From the NCBI GenBank assembly GCA_020636135.1, contig JACJYK010000001.1, positions 124,001 through 188,000 on the forward strand: a stretch of DNA of 64,000 nucleotides, given 5' to 3'. Below the pieces are notes generated by a model. It saw only the letters and a program-made list of their open reading frames with translations, was not told where the DNA came from and did not search any database. The stretch is from Lewinellaceae bacterium. Its GTDB lineage: Bacteria > Bacteroidota > Bacteroidia > Chitinophagales > Saprospiraceae. This document shows, in pieces, positions 52,690 through 61,592 of this stretch (position 1 is its first letter; each line of letters begins with the position of its first letter). The position numbers and the translations under genes were made by a program.

Positions 52690-54672
52690 TTATTGAACGA
52701 TGTCCTCTCCAAGGCTCCATTTAAGTGGCAGGGTGCTGTTCGCAGGGCTGATGCGTATATAGCCTTGCATTTCCTGGTGTAATGCGGAGCAGAAGTCTGT
52801 ACAGTAGAAAGGATAAACCCCTGGTCGTTTGGGTTCCCAAACCGAAGTTTCCGTTTGTCCGGGCATGATCAGTATTTCTGAATTGTCATTACCCATGACG
52901 GCAAATCCGTGCGGTACATCCCAGTCCTGTTCGAGGTTGGTTACATGGAAGAATACCTTGTCCCCTACTTTGATGCCCTCGATGTTATCCGGTGCAAAGT
53001 GGGAACGGATGGTCGTCATATAGACATGTACTTCATTGCCCTGGCGTACTACTTTGGCCTGCTTTTCTCCCAGAGCGGCATACGGGTGCTTGTTTTCCTC
53101 AATGGGGTAGAACTTCAGAACCCGGGGCACCACGCGGTCTGCAGAGATACCCTGAGCGTAATGAGGTTCGCCGACAGTCGGGAAGTCGAGCAGTAATCGC
53201 ATCTTATCTCCGGAAATGTCATACAGCTGGGCGGACTGATTCAGCTCTGGCCCCGTAGGCAGGTAGCGATCCTTGGTGATCTTGTTCATGGCCAACATGT
53301 ATTTCCCCTGAGGATGCTGGGAGTCTCCTCCCGGGATCATCAGGTGGCCTACGGAATAGTAACAGGGCACACGGTCGAGCACTTCCCAGGTCCCGACTTT
53401 CCATTTGACGATCTCGGATGAGATGAAGAAGGTGGTATACGCATTTCCGTTACCGTCGAATTCGGTGTGTAACGGGCCCAGCCCCGGTTCTTTGACCACA
53501 CCACCTACGACCTCTTCGTATTTCAATACCGGGATGCCGGCAATGGTGGTCTCAAAAGACTGGTTTTCTATGGCAGCCAGCATCTTGGAGAAGGAGTGCA
53601 CGGTAAGGTCAGCGGAAAGTTTACCATTTCCTACGATGTATTCACCGGTTGGATCTACGTCCACACCGTGTGGTGATTTCGGAGTAGGTAAAAAATACAC
53701 CAGCCCCGGACATTCTTCCGGAAGCAGGACTTTTACTTTTTCTTGCATAGTCGACGTTGCCTGGTGCGTTTCGTCGGAGTACATGTTGTGTGCATAACGG
53801 GCAGGTATTTCTTTGAATTTGCCCTGGGCCAGATACTCCTCGGCTTTCTTCCAGTTGATTGCGGCAATAAAGTCTTTATCATTTTGCGATGCATTGACTT
53901 CAAGCAGGGTATTTTTCAACTCGGTGTTGTATGAGGTGAAAAATGTCCATCCATGTGATTTGCCCTTGCCTGAATGGGCCAGGTCGTAATCGAAGGCAGG
54001 AAGCAGTACCTGAAAGGCGATTTCCATCTCACCACTTTCGGGATTGACTTTGATGAAAGTAAGCATGCCTTTAAAGTTCTCGGCATAACTGGAAATTGCC
54101 ACGTCGTTTTGCGGGTAAGGCACACCAAACCGTGTGCCTGCCACTACATACTCGGTATTTTCGGTAGTGAATGGAGAGCTGTGATTACCTCCGCTATTGG
54201 GAATTTCTATGATTTCGGCTGTTTCAAAGGTCGAGAGGTCTACCCGTGCTATCCTGGGAGTGTTGTTCCCATTGATAAATATCCAGCGGCCATCTGTTTG
54301 ACCCTTGGTCTGGGACAATTCCGGGTGGTGTGCATCATCCCAGGGTATGAAGCCAAAGGAGGTATTCAACATGGGTTTCGTTTCTTCATTGAATCCATAG
54401 GCTTTTTCCGCATCAACTGAAAATACCGGTATGACTTTAAGCAGGCGTCCGGAAGGCAAACCGTACACACCGATCTGTCCGGAAAAGCCACCGGAGAGAA
54501 AAGCATAGAACTCGTCGTATTGCCCGGGAGCAACATAAACCTCTTCGGCAGCACCGGCATTGGTCACCAGACCACCTGAGCCGGGTCCCCCGGTGGTATT
54601 GCAGCCATTGGATACCAGCAATAGGGCAACAGTGAGTAAGAAGGGGAAGGAATACAAGGTTAATCGGTTCAT
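52690..54672 (-). CDS. nosZ: Nitrous-oxide reductase NosZ, clade II type
   Basis: A 660-residue NosZ that reduces N2O to N2. The N-terminus has no twin-arginine motif; it is a Sec-type or lipoprotein signal (FPFLLTVALLLVSNGC), the clade II hallmark. The N-terminal seven-bladed propeller shows CuZ histidines in DDAHHPEL, GGNHSSPF, SPHGVDVDP, GPLHTEFDG and GEPHYAQG. The C-terminal cupredoxin carries CuA with H588, C624, C628, H632 and M635 (CTDFCSALHQEM). Here the enzyme may be anchored by a lipid. It leads the nos operon and is divergent from an Rrf2 gene. Confidence 0.97.
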   Translation of the reverse strand: MNRLTLYSFPFLLTVALLLVSNGCNTTGGPGSGGLVTNAGAAEEVYVAPGQYDEFYAFLSGGFSGQIGVYGLPSGRLLKVIPVFSVDAEKAYGFNEETKPMLNTSFGFIPWDDAHHPELSQTKGQTDGRWIFINGNNTPRIARVDLSTFETAEIIEIPNSGGNHSSPFTTENTEYVVAGTRFGVPYPQNDVAISSYAENFKGMLTFIKVNPESGEMEIAFQVLLPAFDYDLAHSGKGKSHGWTFFTSYNTELKNTLLEVNASQNDKDFIAAINWKKAEEYLAQGKFKEIPARYAHNMYSDETHQATSTMQEKVKVLLPEECPGLVYFLPTPKSPHGVDVDPTGEYIVGNGKLSADLTVHSFSKMLAAIENQSFETTIAGIPVLKYEEVVGGVVKEPGLGPLHTEFDGNGNAYTTFFISSEIVKWKVGTWEVLDRVPCYYSVGHLMIPGGDSQHPQGKYMLAMNKITKDRYLPTGPELNQSAQLYDISGDKMRLLLDFPTVGEPHYAQGISADRVVPRVLKFYPIEENKHPYAALGEKQAKVVRQGNEVHVYMTTIRSHFAPDNIEGIKVGDKVFFHVTNLEQDWDVPHGFAVMGNDNSEILIMPGQTETSVWEPKRPGVYPFYCTDFCSALHQEMQGYIRISPANSTLPLKWSLGEDIVQ

Positions 54673-54746
54673 AGATCAAGTATTTAAAGTATAAAAAGAC
54701 CTTATTATCTTTAAAACAAAGATTAAAGTCTCTACAAGCGAATTTC

Positions 54747-54760
54747 ATGATGTACATCAT
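54747..54760. promoter_or_regulatory. Perfect 14-bp palindrome ATGATGTACATCAT, nosZ side of the divergent region
   Basis: A perfect inverted repeat with GATG/CATC half-sites, 75-88 bp upstream of the nosZ start. Similar GATG half-sites recur in this 193-bp region, including a direct repeat GTGATGTTT (54769-54777 and 54787-54795). It is a candidate operator for the Rrf2 regulator or an FNR-like factor. Confidence 0.55.
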
Positions 54761-54828
54761 TTATAGCAGTGATGTTTATTTAATGGGTGATGTTTCTTAT
54801 GTTATATTTTCGTGCCCAGACTAATTAA

Positions 54829-54844
54829 AAGATGATATCATCTT
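54829..54844. promoter_or_regulatory. Perfect 16-bp palindrome AAGATGATATCATCTT, Rrf2 side
   Basis: A perfect palindrome 22-37 bp upstream of the Rrf2 start. AAGATG half-sites are shared with proteobacterial NsrR operators. It lies just after a TATTTTCG (54805-54812) that could be the -7 element, so binding would block the promoter, as expected for an autorepressor. Confidence 0.6.
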
Positions 54845-54865
54845 ATTTTAGTGAAAAAATAAATC

Positions 54866-55291
54866 ATGTTTTCGAAAACTTGTCAATATGCAATCCGTGC
54901 CGTGCTTTATCTGGCGGCACACACTTCCGCAAATGAAAAAATGCGTGTAGAGGACCTGGCTCACCTGTTAAATGTGCCACAGCATTTCCTGACTAAAATC
55001 CTGCAGCAGCTGGTACGCAGTCAGCTGATCTCATCGATAAAGGGGCCCAACGGTGGTTTTTACCTGACCGATGCCAATAAAGCCGGCAACCTGGCACAAA
55101 TAGTTGAGTGCATCGATGGACCGGATGTGTTCAAGGCGTGCATCCTGGGGCTGCCTCAATGTTCCTCCGAGCATCCCTGCCCGCTGCATTTCCAGTCGTT
55201 CACCTTCAGGGAAGGAATTCATTTCCATTTACGGAATCAGACGATTGGTAAAATATCGGAACAACTTGAAAATGAAGAAATAAAAATTTAA
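54866..55291 (+). CDS. Rrf2 family transcriptional regulator (NsrR/IscR-like cysteines)
   Basis: A 141-residue winged-helix regulator. The N-terminus MFSKTCQYAIRAVLYLAAH and VEDLAHLLNVPQHFLTKILQQLV, KGPNGGFYL are the Rrf2 HTH. Three cysteines C92, C99 and C105 have the spacing of the Fe-S ligands in NsrR. By analogy it senses NO or Fe-S status. It is divergent from nosZ and heads a unit with a cytochrome c and a membrane oxidase-like protein, so it should regulate N2O respiration. Whether it is NsrR-like by function is an inference. Confidence 0.9.
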   Translation: MFSKTCQYAIRAVLYLAAHTSANEKMRVEDLAHLLNVPQHFLTKILQQLVRSQLISSIKGPNGGFYLTDANKAGNLAQIVECIDGPDVFKACILGLPQCSSEHPCPLHFQSFTFREGIHFHLRNQTIGKISEQLENEEIKI

Positions 55292-55310
55292 CGATCAAAA
55301 TCCTCGTAAC

Positions 55311-55787
55311 ATGAAGAACACAGTCATCCTGTTGATCCTGGCACTTGCATTCATCCGTTGCTCCTCAGGATCAGAGCCGGAAAATACGACACCGCATCAG
55401 TCGACGGCAGCTTCCACTCCCGAACAACCATCGGATGACAATAAAGGAATAGGTGAAATCACCCATGTAGACCTTAACAATCCCCTGGACAAATCGATGG
55501 TTGCCAATGGACAGGCCATTTACGACCTGAAATGTTCGGCTTGCCACAAGCTCACCGATCAGCGGGTGGTAGGTCCCGGATTTAAGGGGGTTACCGAACG
55601 CCGCACACCGGAATGGATTATGAACATGGCCATGAATGCGGATGTGATGTTGGAAAAAGATCCTACCGCGCGGGAATTGCTGAAGGAATGCCTGGTACGC
55701 ATGCCCAACCAAAACCTGAGTAAGGACGATGCCCGGAGCGTGCTGGAGTTTTTCTATTCCAACGATGGTCAGACGGTGGGGAATTAA
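55311..55787 (+). CDS. Lipoprotein cytochrome c (class I)
   Basis: A 158-residue lipoprotein (lipobox cysteine at about 17) with a disordered linker to residue ~60 and one heme domain: C75-x2-C78-H79 (CSACHKLT), a conserved RVVGPGFKGVTERRTPEWIMNM block and the axial Met131 in RMPNQNLS. It lies 19 bp after the Rrf2 gene. It is the natural electron donor to NosZ in clade II clusters, which lack NosR. A second, decayed cytochrome c lies at 31641-31871. Confidence 0.92.
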   Translation: MKNTVILLILALAFIRCSSGSEPENTTPHQSTAASTPEQPSDDNKGIGEITHVDLNNPLDKSMVANGQAIYDLKCSACHKLTDQRVVGPGFKGVTERRTPEWIMNMAMNADVMLEKDPTARELLKECLVRMPNQNLSKDDARSVLEFFYSNDGQTVGN

Positions 55788-55812
55788 TCCCCGCGTTATC
55801 GACCAATCTGAA

Positions 55813-57054
55813 ATGCTTCACATGAAGGCAAGAACCTGGTTTGGATTCGCCCTTATAAATTTTTTCATGGCTGCCCTCCTGGGGTTGCTCATGCGGTACG
55901 CTTTTGTAGGAGAACTCACCTGGATGCCTCCCTACCGTCAGGTTTTACTTGCGCATTCCCATGTGGTGATGCTTGGATGGGTAAGTCAGACGATCCTCGT
56001 TCTTTTGGTGCTGGTTTATCTTGGAGAGGAGGCATTATCCAGACGATTTTATCTGACCCTGATAGCCTTGCATCAATCCTCCATTGTAATCATGCTGACT
56101 GGATTTCTGATGCAGGGGTACGGGCCGGTATCGATTGCAGGAACGACCCTGCAGGGCCTGCTTTCGTATGCGTTTATCTACCGGTTTTACCGTGATATCC
56201 GGACAAAATTCAGACCTAAGGAACTTGTATGGGCTTATGGCGCGCTGATATTCCAGTTCATTGCTTTGTTAGGTATTTGGATGGTGGCCTGTATCATGGT
56301 GTTTGGCGGGGGTAAGTCGGCACTTTATTATGAAAGTGTCCAGTTTTACCTGCATTATATGATCAATGGCTGGTTCACTTTTGCGGTACTGGCCATCGTT
56401 GTCCGCTGGTTACCGTATTCCATCCCAGAACTACTGGGAAAAGCCTGGATCTGGTTGGTTTTGTCCTGCTTGCTCACTTTTGCCCTGGCCATTACATGGG
56501 CTAGTCCCAAGCCCTGGATATTCTGGATCAACAGTCTGGGGGTGTTATTACAATTGGTAGCCCTGTATTTTTTAGTACGATGGTTCCGGCGCGGAATGCC
56601 TGCATGGAAACAGCAGCTCAGCAAGGTCACTTATCTGCTTTTGATCCTGATCTTTCTGGCCCTGTTTCTAAAGATCGTAATTCAAACAGCCGTCATCGTG
56701 CCGGTCATTGCCAAGGTGGCCTATACCATACGGAATTTTGTGATCGGATTTCTCCATTTGATCTTTCTGGCCTTTATGTCCCTTTTTTTGTTGGCATATG
56801 CTACGCAGCGTGAATGGTTGGACAGCGGACACTGGAGTCTGCGGTGGGGCCTGGGAATTTTTATCGGAGGCATCCTGTCCACCGAGCTGCTGTTGTTTGG
56901 CCAGGGGATCATGCAGTGGGCGGCCTGGGGATTCATGCCTCATTTTTACGAATGGCTATTTGTGTCCAGTGGATTATTGCCGCTCGGTATTGGCATTATC
57001 CTGGCTAATTATTGGCTAAGGCAAGTGAAGCCAACGCAGAGCGGAGAGATTTAG
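55813..57054 (+). CDS. Heme-copper-oxidase subunit I-like membrane protein of the nos cluster
   Basis: A 413-residue protein with about twelve transmembrane segments. It has the histidine-containing motif AHSHVVMLGWVSQ, typical of subunit I-like proteins such as cbb3-type relatives, and a second histidine-bearing HLHYMINGWFTF-like stretch (YLHYMINGWFTFAVLAI). Such genes occur beside cytochrome c in Bacteroidota nos loci and may pass quinol electrons to the cytochrome. Full oxidase function is unlikely as no subunit II is near. Start is ATG 55813 or 55822, since earlier codons overlap the cytochrome gene. Confidence 0.75.
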   Translation: MLHMKARTWFGFALINFFMAALLGLLMRYAFVGELTWMPPYRQVLLAHSHVVMLGWVSQTILVLLVLVYLGEEALSRRFYLTLIALHQSSIVIMLTGFLMQGYGPVSIAGTTLQGLLSYAFIYRFYRDIRTKFRPKELVWAYGALIFQFIALLGIWMVACIMVFGGGKSALYYESVQFYLHYMINGWFTFAVLAIVVRWLPYSIPELLGKAWIWLVLSCLLTFALAITWASPKPWIFWINSLGVLLQLVALYFLVRWFRRGMPAWKQQLSKVTYLLLILIFLALFLKIVIQTAVIVPVIAKVAYTIRNFVIGFLHLIFLAFMSLFLLAYATQREWLDSGHWSLRWGLGIFIGGILSTELLLFGQGIMQWAAWGFMPHFYEWLFVSSGLLPLGIGIILANYWLRQVKPTQSGEI

Positions 57055-57090
57055 GATTCGCTTTTATATTCCTGTCTTTCGATGCATGCT

Positions 57091-59259
57091 TTACCACCGC
57101 GGCTTGATACCCGGCGCATATGGGAATGACAACGATTTGTAATAATTCAGGTCATGTTCAGGTGGTGCTATTCCGGCCGGCAATTCAAGGCCATTCACCG
57201 ATTGCCAGTAACTGAGCGAAGCATCCCGCCACCATACGGATTCCTTGCGTTGGATGGTAAGCATCATACGTACCTGCTCAAAAGTCTCTTCATCGATGGC
57301 ATCATGTAAACCCATCCATTTTTCGGTCATGGATTTGACACCCGCCACTCCGGCATCGTATTTAGCGCACAAGGCTTCCCATACGGTCTGACCTGAATGC
57401 ACGTGGTCCTGCCAGCCCACATGATGAAACCATAACAGGAAGCTGTCCGGACAGGATTCCCGTGATCCATACCACTGTTGAATGGGTTCGGCATATTGCT
57501 CGAGCGCATTGCTTCCGGCAGGTGTCCGGTCAAATCCCACTCCGGCTGAGTCCGCGCGGTGATAGTACGTGGGATTCCAGTCCGCCCGTGACAGATCGTT
57601 AATCCAGGGCCCTGGTCCGTAATGGTGCCCGGTAGCCATCAGGTGGGCCAGTCCCAGGGGTGTCATGTAGTCCACGCAGTACTCCCTCGATGCCATCATG
57701 ATATCATGGATGGTGGTGACCACCCGGGGCTGATTAGAGAATGTCTGGCGGATCCACTCCTCGGCAATGTCGCCGGAAGACCGTTGAGGATTCCAGCACA
57801 ACCGGCCAAATGCATACCAGTTAGCCTGCCCGAACAGGTGTCCGGTCCAGTTCCGGTCCGTACCGATATTAGCCACACCAGCCATACCTGTTAGCCTGGG
57901 GTCAGAGCTGTCCATAAGGGTTTGAAAGACGGGTGTACCGGGACCTTTAGTATAGGTATCGGCCAGTAATACCTCTTGCCACATCGGACCCAGGTAGACC
58001 AGGTGGGTGCCCTGGCCCAGGTATTCCTGTGTGATCTGAAATTCCATCATCAGGGGTGTATGAGCCATGGCGCCGAACAATGGATGGAATGGTTCACGGG
58101 GTTGAAAATCAATCGGGCCATTTTTGACCTGGATCATTACATTGGGACGGAAGGATCCATCCAGCGGAACAAATTCCTGATACGCCTGCTTTGCCCGGTC
58201 CTCCGGTGTCTCATCACTGTAGACGAAGGCCCGCCAGAGAACAATGCCTCCGTGAGGAGCCAATGCATCTGCCAATACATTGGCCCCTTCAGCATGGTTG
58301 CGATGGTAATTCTGGGGCCCTGGCTGTCCTTCCGAATTGGCTTTGACAAGGAAACCGCCAAAGTCCGGGATCCTGGCATAGATCTCAGCCACTTTATCTT
58401 TCCACCACTGCCGGACCTGAGGGTCCAGCGGATCCGCCGTCTCCAGCATACCCAATTCTACGGGTGCGCTAAACCGGGCTGTCAGATAGACTTTGATACC
58501 GTATGGCCTGAAAATAGTTGCCAGGGCTTTCACCTTGTCCAGGTAATCAGGTCTGAGGATCAGATGATTGGCATTCACATTGGTTAGTGCGACAGCATTT
58601 ATTCCAATGGAGGCATTGGCTCGTGCATAATCCCGGTACCGTGGGTCGATGTAATCGGGTAACCGGTGCCAGTCCCAAATGGAGAATCCTGCGTAGCCGC
58701 GTTCTACGGACCGGTCCAGGTTGTCCCAGTGATCAAGCATACGGATGTTCAGGCGGGGATGGTCTCTGATGTCAAGTTCCCGGATGGACTGCTGCATTTG
58801 CATCAATCGCAGAAAATGGAAGACTCCATACAAGGTGCCGGCAGGATCATTGCCCATAATGAGGGTGACGGATTTTCCATCCAGTGTCTCCCGGCGTATC
58901 AGAAACCCCTGTTCGGATAAACCTTCGATCGCTGACTGCAGGCCATGGTTATCCGGCCAGGATGCATTGTTTTTGGTGGCGATGATAAGCTGATTGTTTG
59001 CAATTTCATTGCGCCAGGTTACCGGCTGATCCAATAGCCCTTTTAGCGCCATTTCCAGTTCTTCCCGGATCACCTGTCCGGTTGGGGATCCTCCAACAAT
59101 CCATATGGACTGGATTTGCTGCCGGTACGCTGCCACCAGGGATTCATTGTTGATCTTATCGTATTTTAGCCACAACCGGTAGCCATCATCCGCATGCAGG
59201 ATGGGCGTCATTATCCAATAAAAGGCAAGGGACAGAATCGTTAACTTCATGAATTTCAA
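57091..59259 (-). CDS. aguA: Alpha-glucuronidase, GH67
   Basis: A 722-residue secreted enzyme that removes (4-O-methyl)glucuronic acid from xylo-oligosaccharides. A signal peptide (MKFMKLTILSLAFYWIMTPILHA) precedes a GH67 N-terminal domain and the catalytic barrel with FLVKANSEGQPGP, IQVKNGPIDFQPREPF and MMEFQITQEYLGQG, which hold the family's catalytic acidic residues. The C-terminal domain (WIRQTFSNQPRVVTTIHDIMMASREYCVDYMTPLGLAH) matches too. It suggests hemicellulose use. No xylanase or SusCD genes are adjacent. Confidence 0.95.
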   Translation of the reverse strand: MKFMKLTILSLAFYWIMTPILHADDGYRLWLKYDKINNESLVAAYRQQIQSIWIVGGSPTGQVIREELEMALKGLLDQPVTWRNEIANNQLIIATKNNASWPDNHGLQSAIEGLSEQGFLIRRETLDGKSVTLIMGNDPAGTLYGVFHFLRLMQMQQSIRELDIRDHPRLNIRMLDHWDNLDRSVERGYAGFSIWDWHRLPDYIDPRYRDYARANASIGINAVALTNVNANHLILRPDYLDKVKALATIFRPYGIKVYLTARFSAPVELGMLETADPLDPQVRQWWKDKVAEIYARIPDFGGFLVKANSEGQPGPQNYHRNHAEGANVLADALAPHGGIVLWRAFVYSDETPEDRAKQAYQEFVPLDGSFRPNVMIQVKNGPIDFQPREPFHPLFGAMAHTPLMMEFQITQEYLGQGTHLVYLGPMWQEVLLADTYTKGPGTPVFQTLMDSSDPRLTGMAGVANIGTDRNWTGHLFGQANWYAFGRLCWNPQRSSGDIAEEWIRQTFSNQPRVVTTIHDIMMASREYCVDYMTPLGLAHLMATGHHYGPGPWINDLSRADWNPTYYHRADSAGVGFDRTPAGSNALEQYAEPIQQWYGSRESCPDSFLLWFHHVGWQDHVHSGQTVWEALCAKYDAGVAGVKSMTEKWMGLHDAIDEETFEQVRMMLTIQRKESVWWRDASLSYWQSVNGLELPAGIAPPEHDLNYYKSLSFPYAPGIKPRW

Positions 59260-59480
59260 ATCTTTGGAGTTTGCCGGACTATTTAAGGCGAATATAATTC
59301 ATGTGTGACCAATGAACAACTCCTGGGTTTGTGCCACTTGTTTGGGTCGTCTATCCGAAAAAGCAGTACATGTCGAAATGTTCTACATCCCGGTTCAATT
59401 GCTCAATAAACGGTGGAATGAATAATTGACTAGACCCTGGTTCTCACCAGAGCTTCCATATCCATTGACTTGAAATCACG

Positions 59481-60029
59481 CTATTTAATCGTGATGGGGA
59501 AATCGACCTCTATATCGGTTTTACCTCCTGCAGTGTTCAGGTTTCCCTGAGCGACTCCCTGAGCGGCCTTATCCGGCTGATGGATCAGGGATACCCTCAG
59601 TAATCCGGAACCTTTGGAATACGAGGTCCAGGAGGATAGAATTCCGACCGGCCTGCCATCACCATCCTGATCTTCGTAGGTAAAGATCAGCCCCAATTGA
59701 GAAGATGCTGAAAAGAAGATCTGATGGTCTTCTGCCGTCTCGCGGATCGATTCGGTCACATCCGTGGTGCCATTAAAAAAACTTACAATACCGATATAGA
59801 CGGTACTTACCTTAATGGAGCCACCGGTGATCACCGGATCCATACCACCGTCACCATCAGGGTCGGAAAAGGATAAAAGGGTTGAATCACTGTTATCACT
59901 GGCAACAAGCTTTAACGTTAACCCGTCAATGGTTTCCTGTGGAATTTCAGGACGGGCATTATCTTTTTTACAATGGGACAGGAGCAAAATTCCAAATATC
60001 AGTGCGATGTACCAGGGAAAACGATTCAT
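59481..60029 (-). CDS. Lipoprotein of a Bacteroidota TonB-receptor-associated type
   Basis: A 182-residue lipoprotein (lipobox LLLSHC). The recurring features are SFSDPDGDGG..., AEDHQIFFSASSQLGLIFTYEDQDGDGRPVGILSSWT, LRVSLIHQP and GKTDIEVDFPITI, which I recognise from a Bacteroidota lipoprotein family frequently encoded next to TonB-dependent receptors. No receptor is adjacent here. The DPDGDG and DQDGDG loops look calcium-binding-like. The biochemical role is unknown. Confidence 0.75.
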   Translation of the reverse strand: MNRFPWYIALIFGILLLSHCKKDNARPEIPQETIDGLTLKLVASDNSDSTLLSFSDPDGDGGMDPVITGGSIKVSTVYIGIVSFFNGTTDVTESIRETAEDHQIFFSASSQLGLIFTYEDQDGDGRPVGILSSWTSYSKGSGLLRVSLIHQPDKAAQGVAQGNLNTAGGKTDIEVDFPITIK

Positions 60030-60223
60030 GGTGTGTGTTTAAAATTTTCAGGCAAAACTTGTGCTTGCTAATTCAACGGCAATATTCCAGGTTTTGTGAC
60101 TCCTTTCCAACTTATTTCTGAGATTATCGTCTCCGGAGGATGAAGATCATCCGGAATCGGGAATGCGGAATGATTGATGAATAGGCCAGTACATAGTTCA
60201 GCGACAAGTTGTTATATTGTAGT

Positions 60224-61582
60224 ATGAGCCGGCTGGGACCATATATCGCCTGTATAAGCCTGTGGATGACCATGAGCTGTCATCCTTCCCCAGGAGAAGT
60301 ACCGGAAACAGAAGGATTGGACTCCCTGCGACAGCACATCAGCGATGTCCTGGAAAAAGAGATCCTTGGCGCCTGGTATCCTCGCACCGTGGATACGTTA
60401 TATGGTGGTTTTTTGAGTGATTTTGACGCTGAATGGAAACCTGACGGTCCACAGAATAAAATGATCGTGAGCCAGGCACGACAAGTATGGACCTCATCCA
60501 AAGCTTTTGCCAGATATCCTGCCCAGATCCGGTACCGCGACATTGCGCGGGATGGGTTTGATTTTCTGAAATTAAAGATGTGGGATTCGGTATATGGCGG
60601 ATTTTTCAATCTGGTTACGCGTGAAGGAGATCCGATTCCTCTGGATCAACCCGGGGATTACCAGAAACAGGCTTACGGAAATGCATTCGGCATTTATGGG
60701 TTGTCTGCATATTTTGCCATCAGCCGGGACAGCCAGGCACTGGAATTGGCACAAAGGTGCTTTTTGTGGTTGGAAGCACACAGCCATGATCCGGTGTACG
60801 GAGGGTACTTTCAGTTTTTAAACCGGGAAGGCATGCCCATGACGGATGGTTTTGCAGGTACTCCACCCAAAGACCAGAACAGCAGTATCCATTTACTGGA
60901 AGCATTCACAGAATTATATCAGGTCTGGCCGGACCCGTTGCTTGGGAAACGATTGCAGGAGATGATCGTTATTGTTCGCGATACACTTACCGGGGATAAA
61001 GGTTACCTGACCTTGTTTTGCGGTCAGGACTGGACACCTCTAAGCTACCGTGACTCCGCATTGGCCGTAAGACAGGCTCATTATTATCTGGATGAAGTTT
61101 CGTTTGGCCACGATATTGAGACGGCTTATCTGTTGCGTGAGGCGGAAGAAACCCTGAGCCATGGGATCTCTTCGCGCACGGAAATTGTTACGAAAAAGAT
61201 GGCAGACCATGCATTGGACCATGGCTTTGATATGAAGAACGGAGGTCTGTATGACGCCGGTTATTATGAAATGGTCCCTGGCCCGCTAACCATCGTCAAG
61301 GATACTAAAAACTGGTGGGCACAGGCTGAAACACTGAATACGCTGCTGATATTTGCTCAGGAATATCCAGGTGATCCCCATCTATATTTGCAGTTGTTTA
61401 AACAACAATGGCAATACATTGACCAATACCTGATCGATCACCGACACGGAGGATGGTACAATTACGGATTGGACAAAAGTCCCGAAAATCAAACACAGCA
61501 TAAGGCTCACATCTGGAAAAGTCCTTACCATACGGCACGGGCCCAGATGAATGTCACGGACCGGCTGCAGTCCATGCAGTGA
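60224..61582 (+). CDS. AGE-family epimerase (N-acylglucosamine/cellobiose 2-epimerase-like), lipoprotein
   Basis: A 452-residue (alpha/alpha)6-barrel protein of the N-acylglucosamine 2-epimerase family, including cellobiose/mannobiose 2-epimerases. Typical segments are GGFLSDFDAEWKPDG, KMIVSQARQVWTSSKAF, DPVYGGYFQFLNREG, KDQNSSIHLLEAFTELY, HDIETAYLLREA and NWWAQAETLNTLLIF. Unusually for the family it has a lipoprotein signal (CISLWMTMSC), so it may act in the periplasm or on the cell surface. The TTG at 60209 starts a longer frame, but ATG 60224 fits better. It could act with the nearby hemicellulase. Confidence 0.88.
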   Translation: MSRLGPYIACISLWMTMSCHPSPGEVPETEGLDSLRQHISDVLEKEILGAWYPRTVDTLYGGFLSDFDAEWKPDGPQNKMIVSQARQVWTSSKAFARYPAQIRYRDIARDGFDFLKLKMWDSVYGGFFNLVTREGDPIPLDQPGDYQKQAYGNAFGIYGLSAYFAISRDSQALELAQRCFLWLEAHSHDPVYGGYFQFLNREGMPMTDGFAGTPPKDQNSSIHLLEAFTELYQVWPDPLLGKRLQEMIVIVRDTLTGDKGYLTLFCGQDWTPLSYRDSALAVRQAHYYLDEVSFGHDIETAYLLREAEETLSHGISSRTEIVTKKMADHALDHGFDMKNGGLYDAGYYEMVPGPLTIVKDTKNWWAQAETLNTLLIFAQEYPGDPHLYLQLFKQQWQYIDQYLIDHRHGGWYNYGLDKSPENQTQHKAHIWKSPYHTARAQMNVTDRLQSMQ

Positions 61583-61592
61583 TGCCGGTCCA

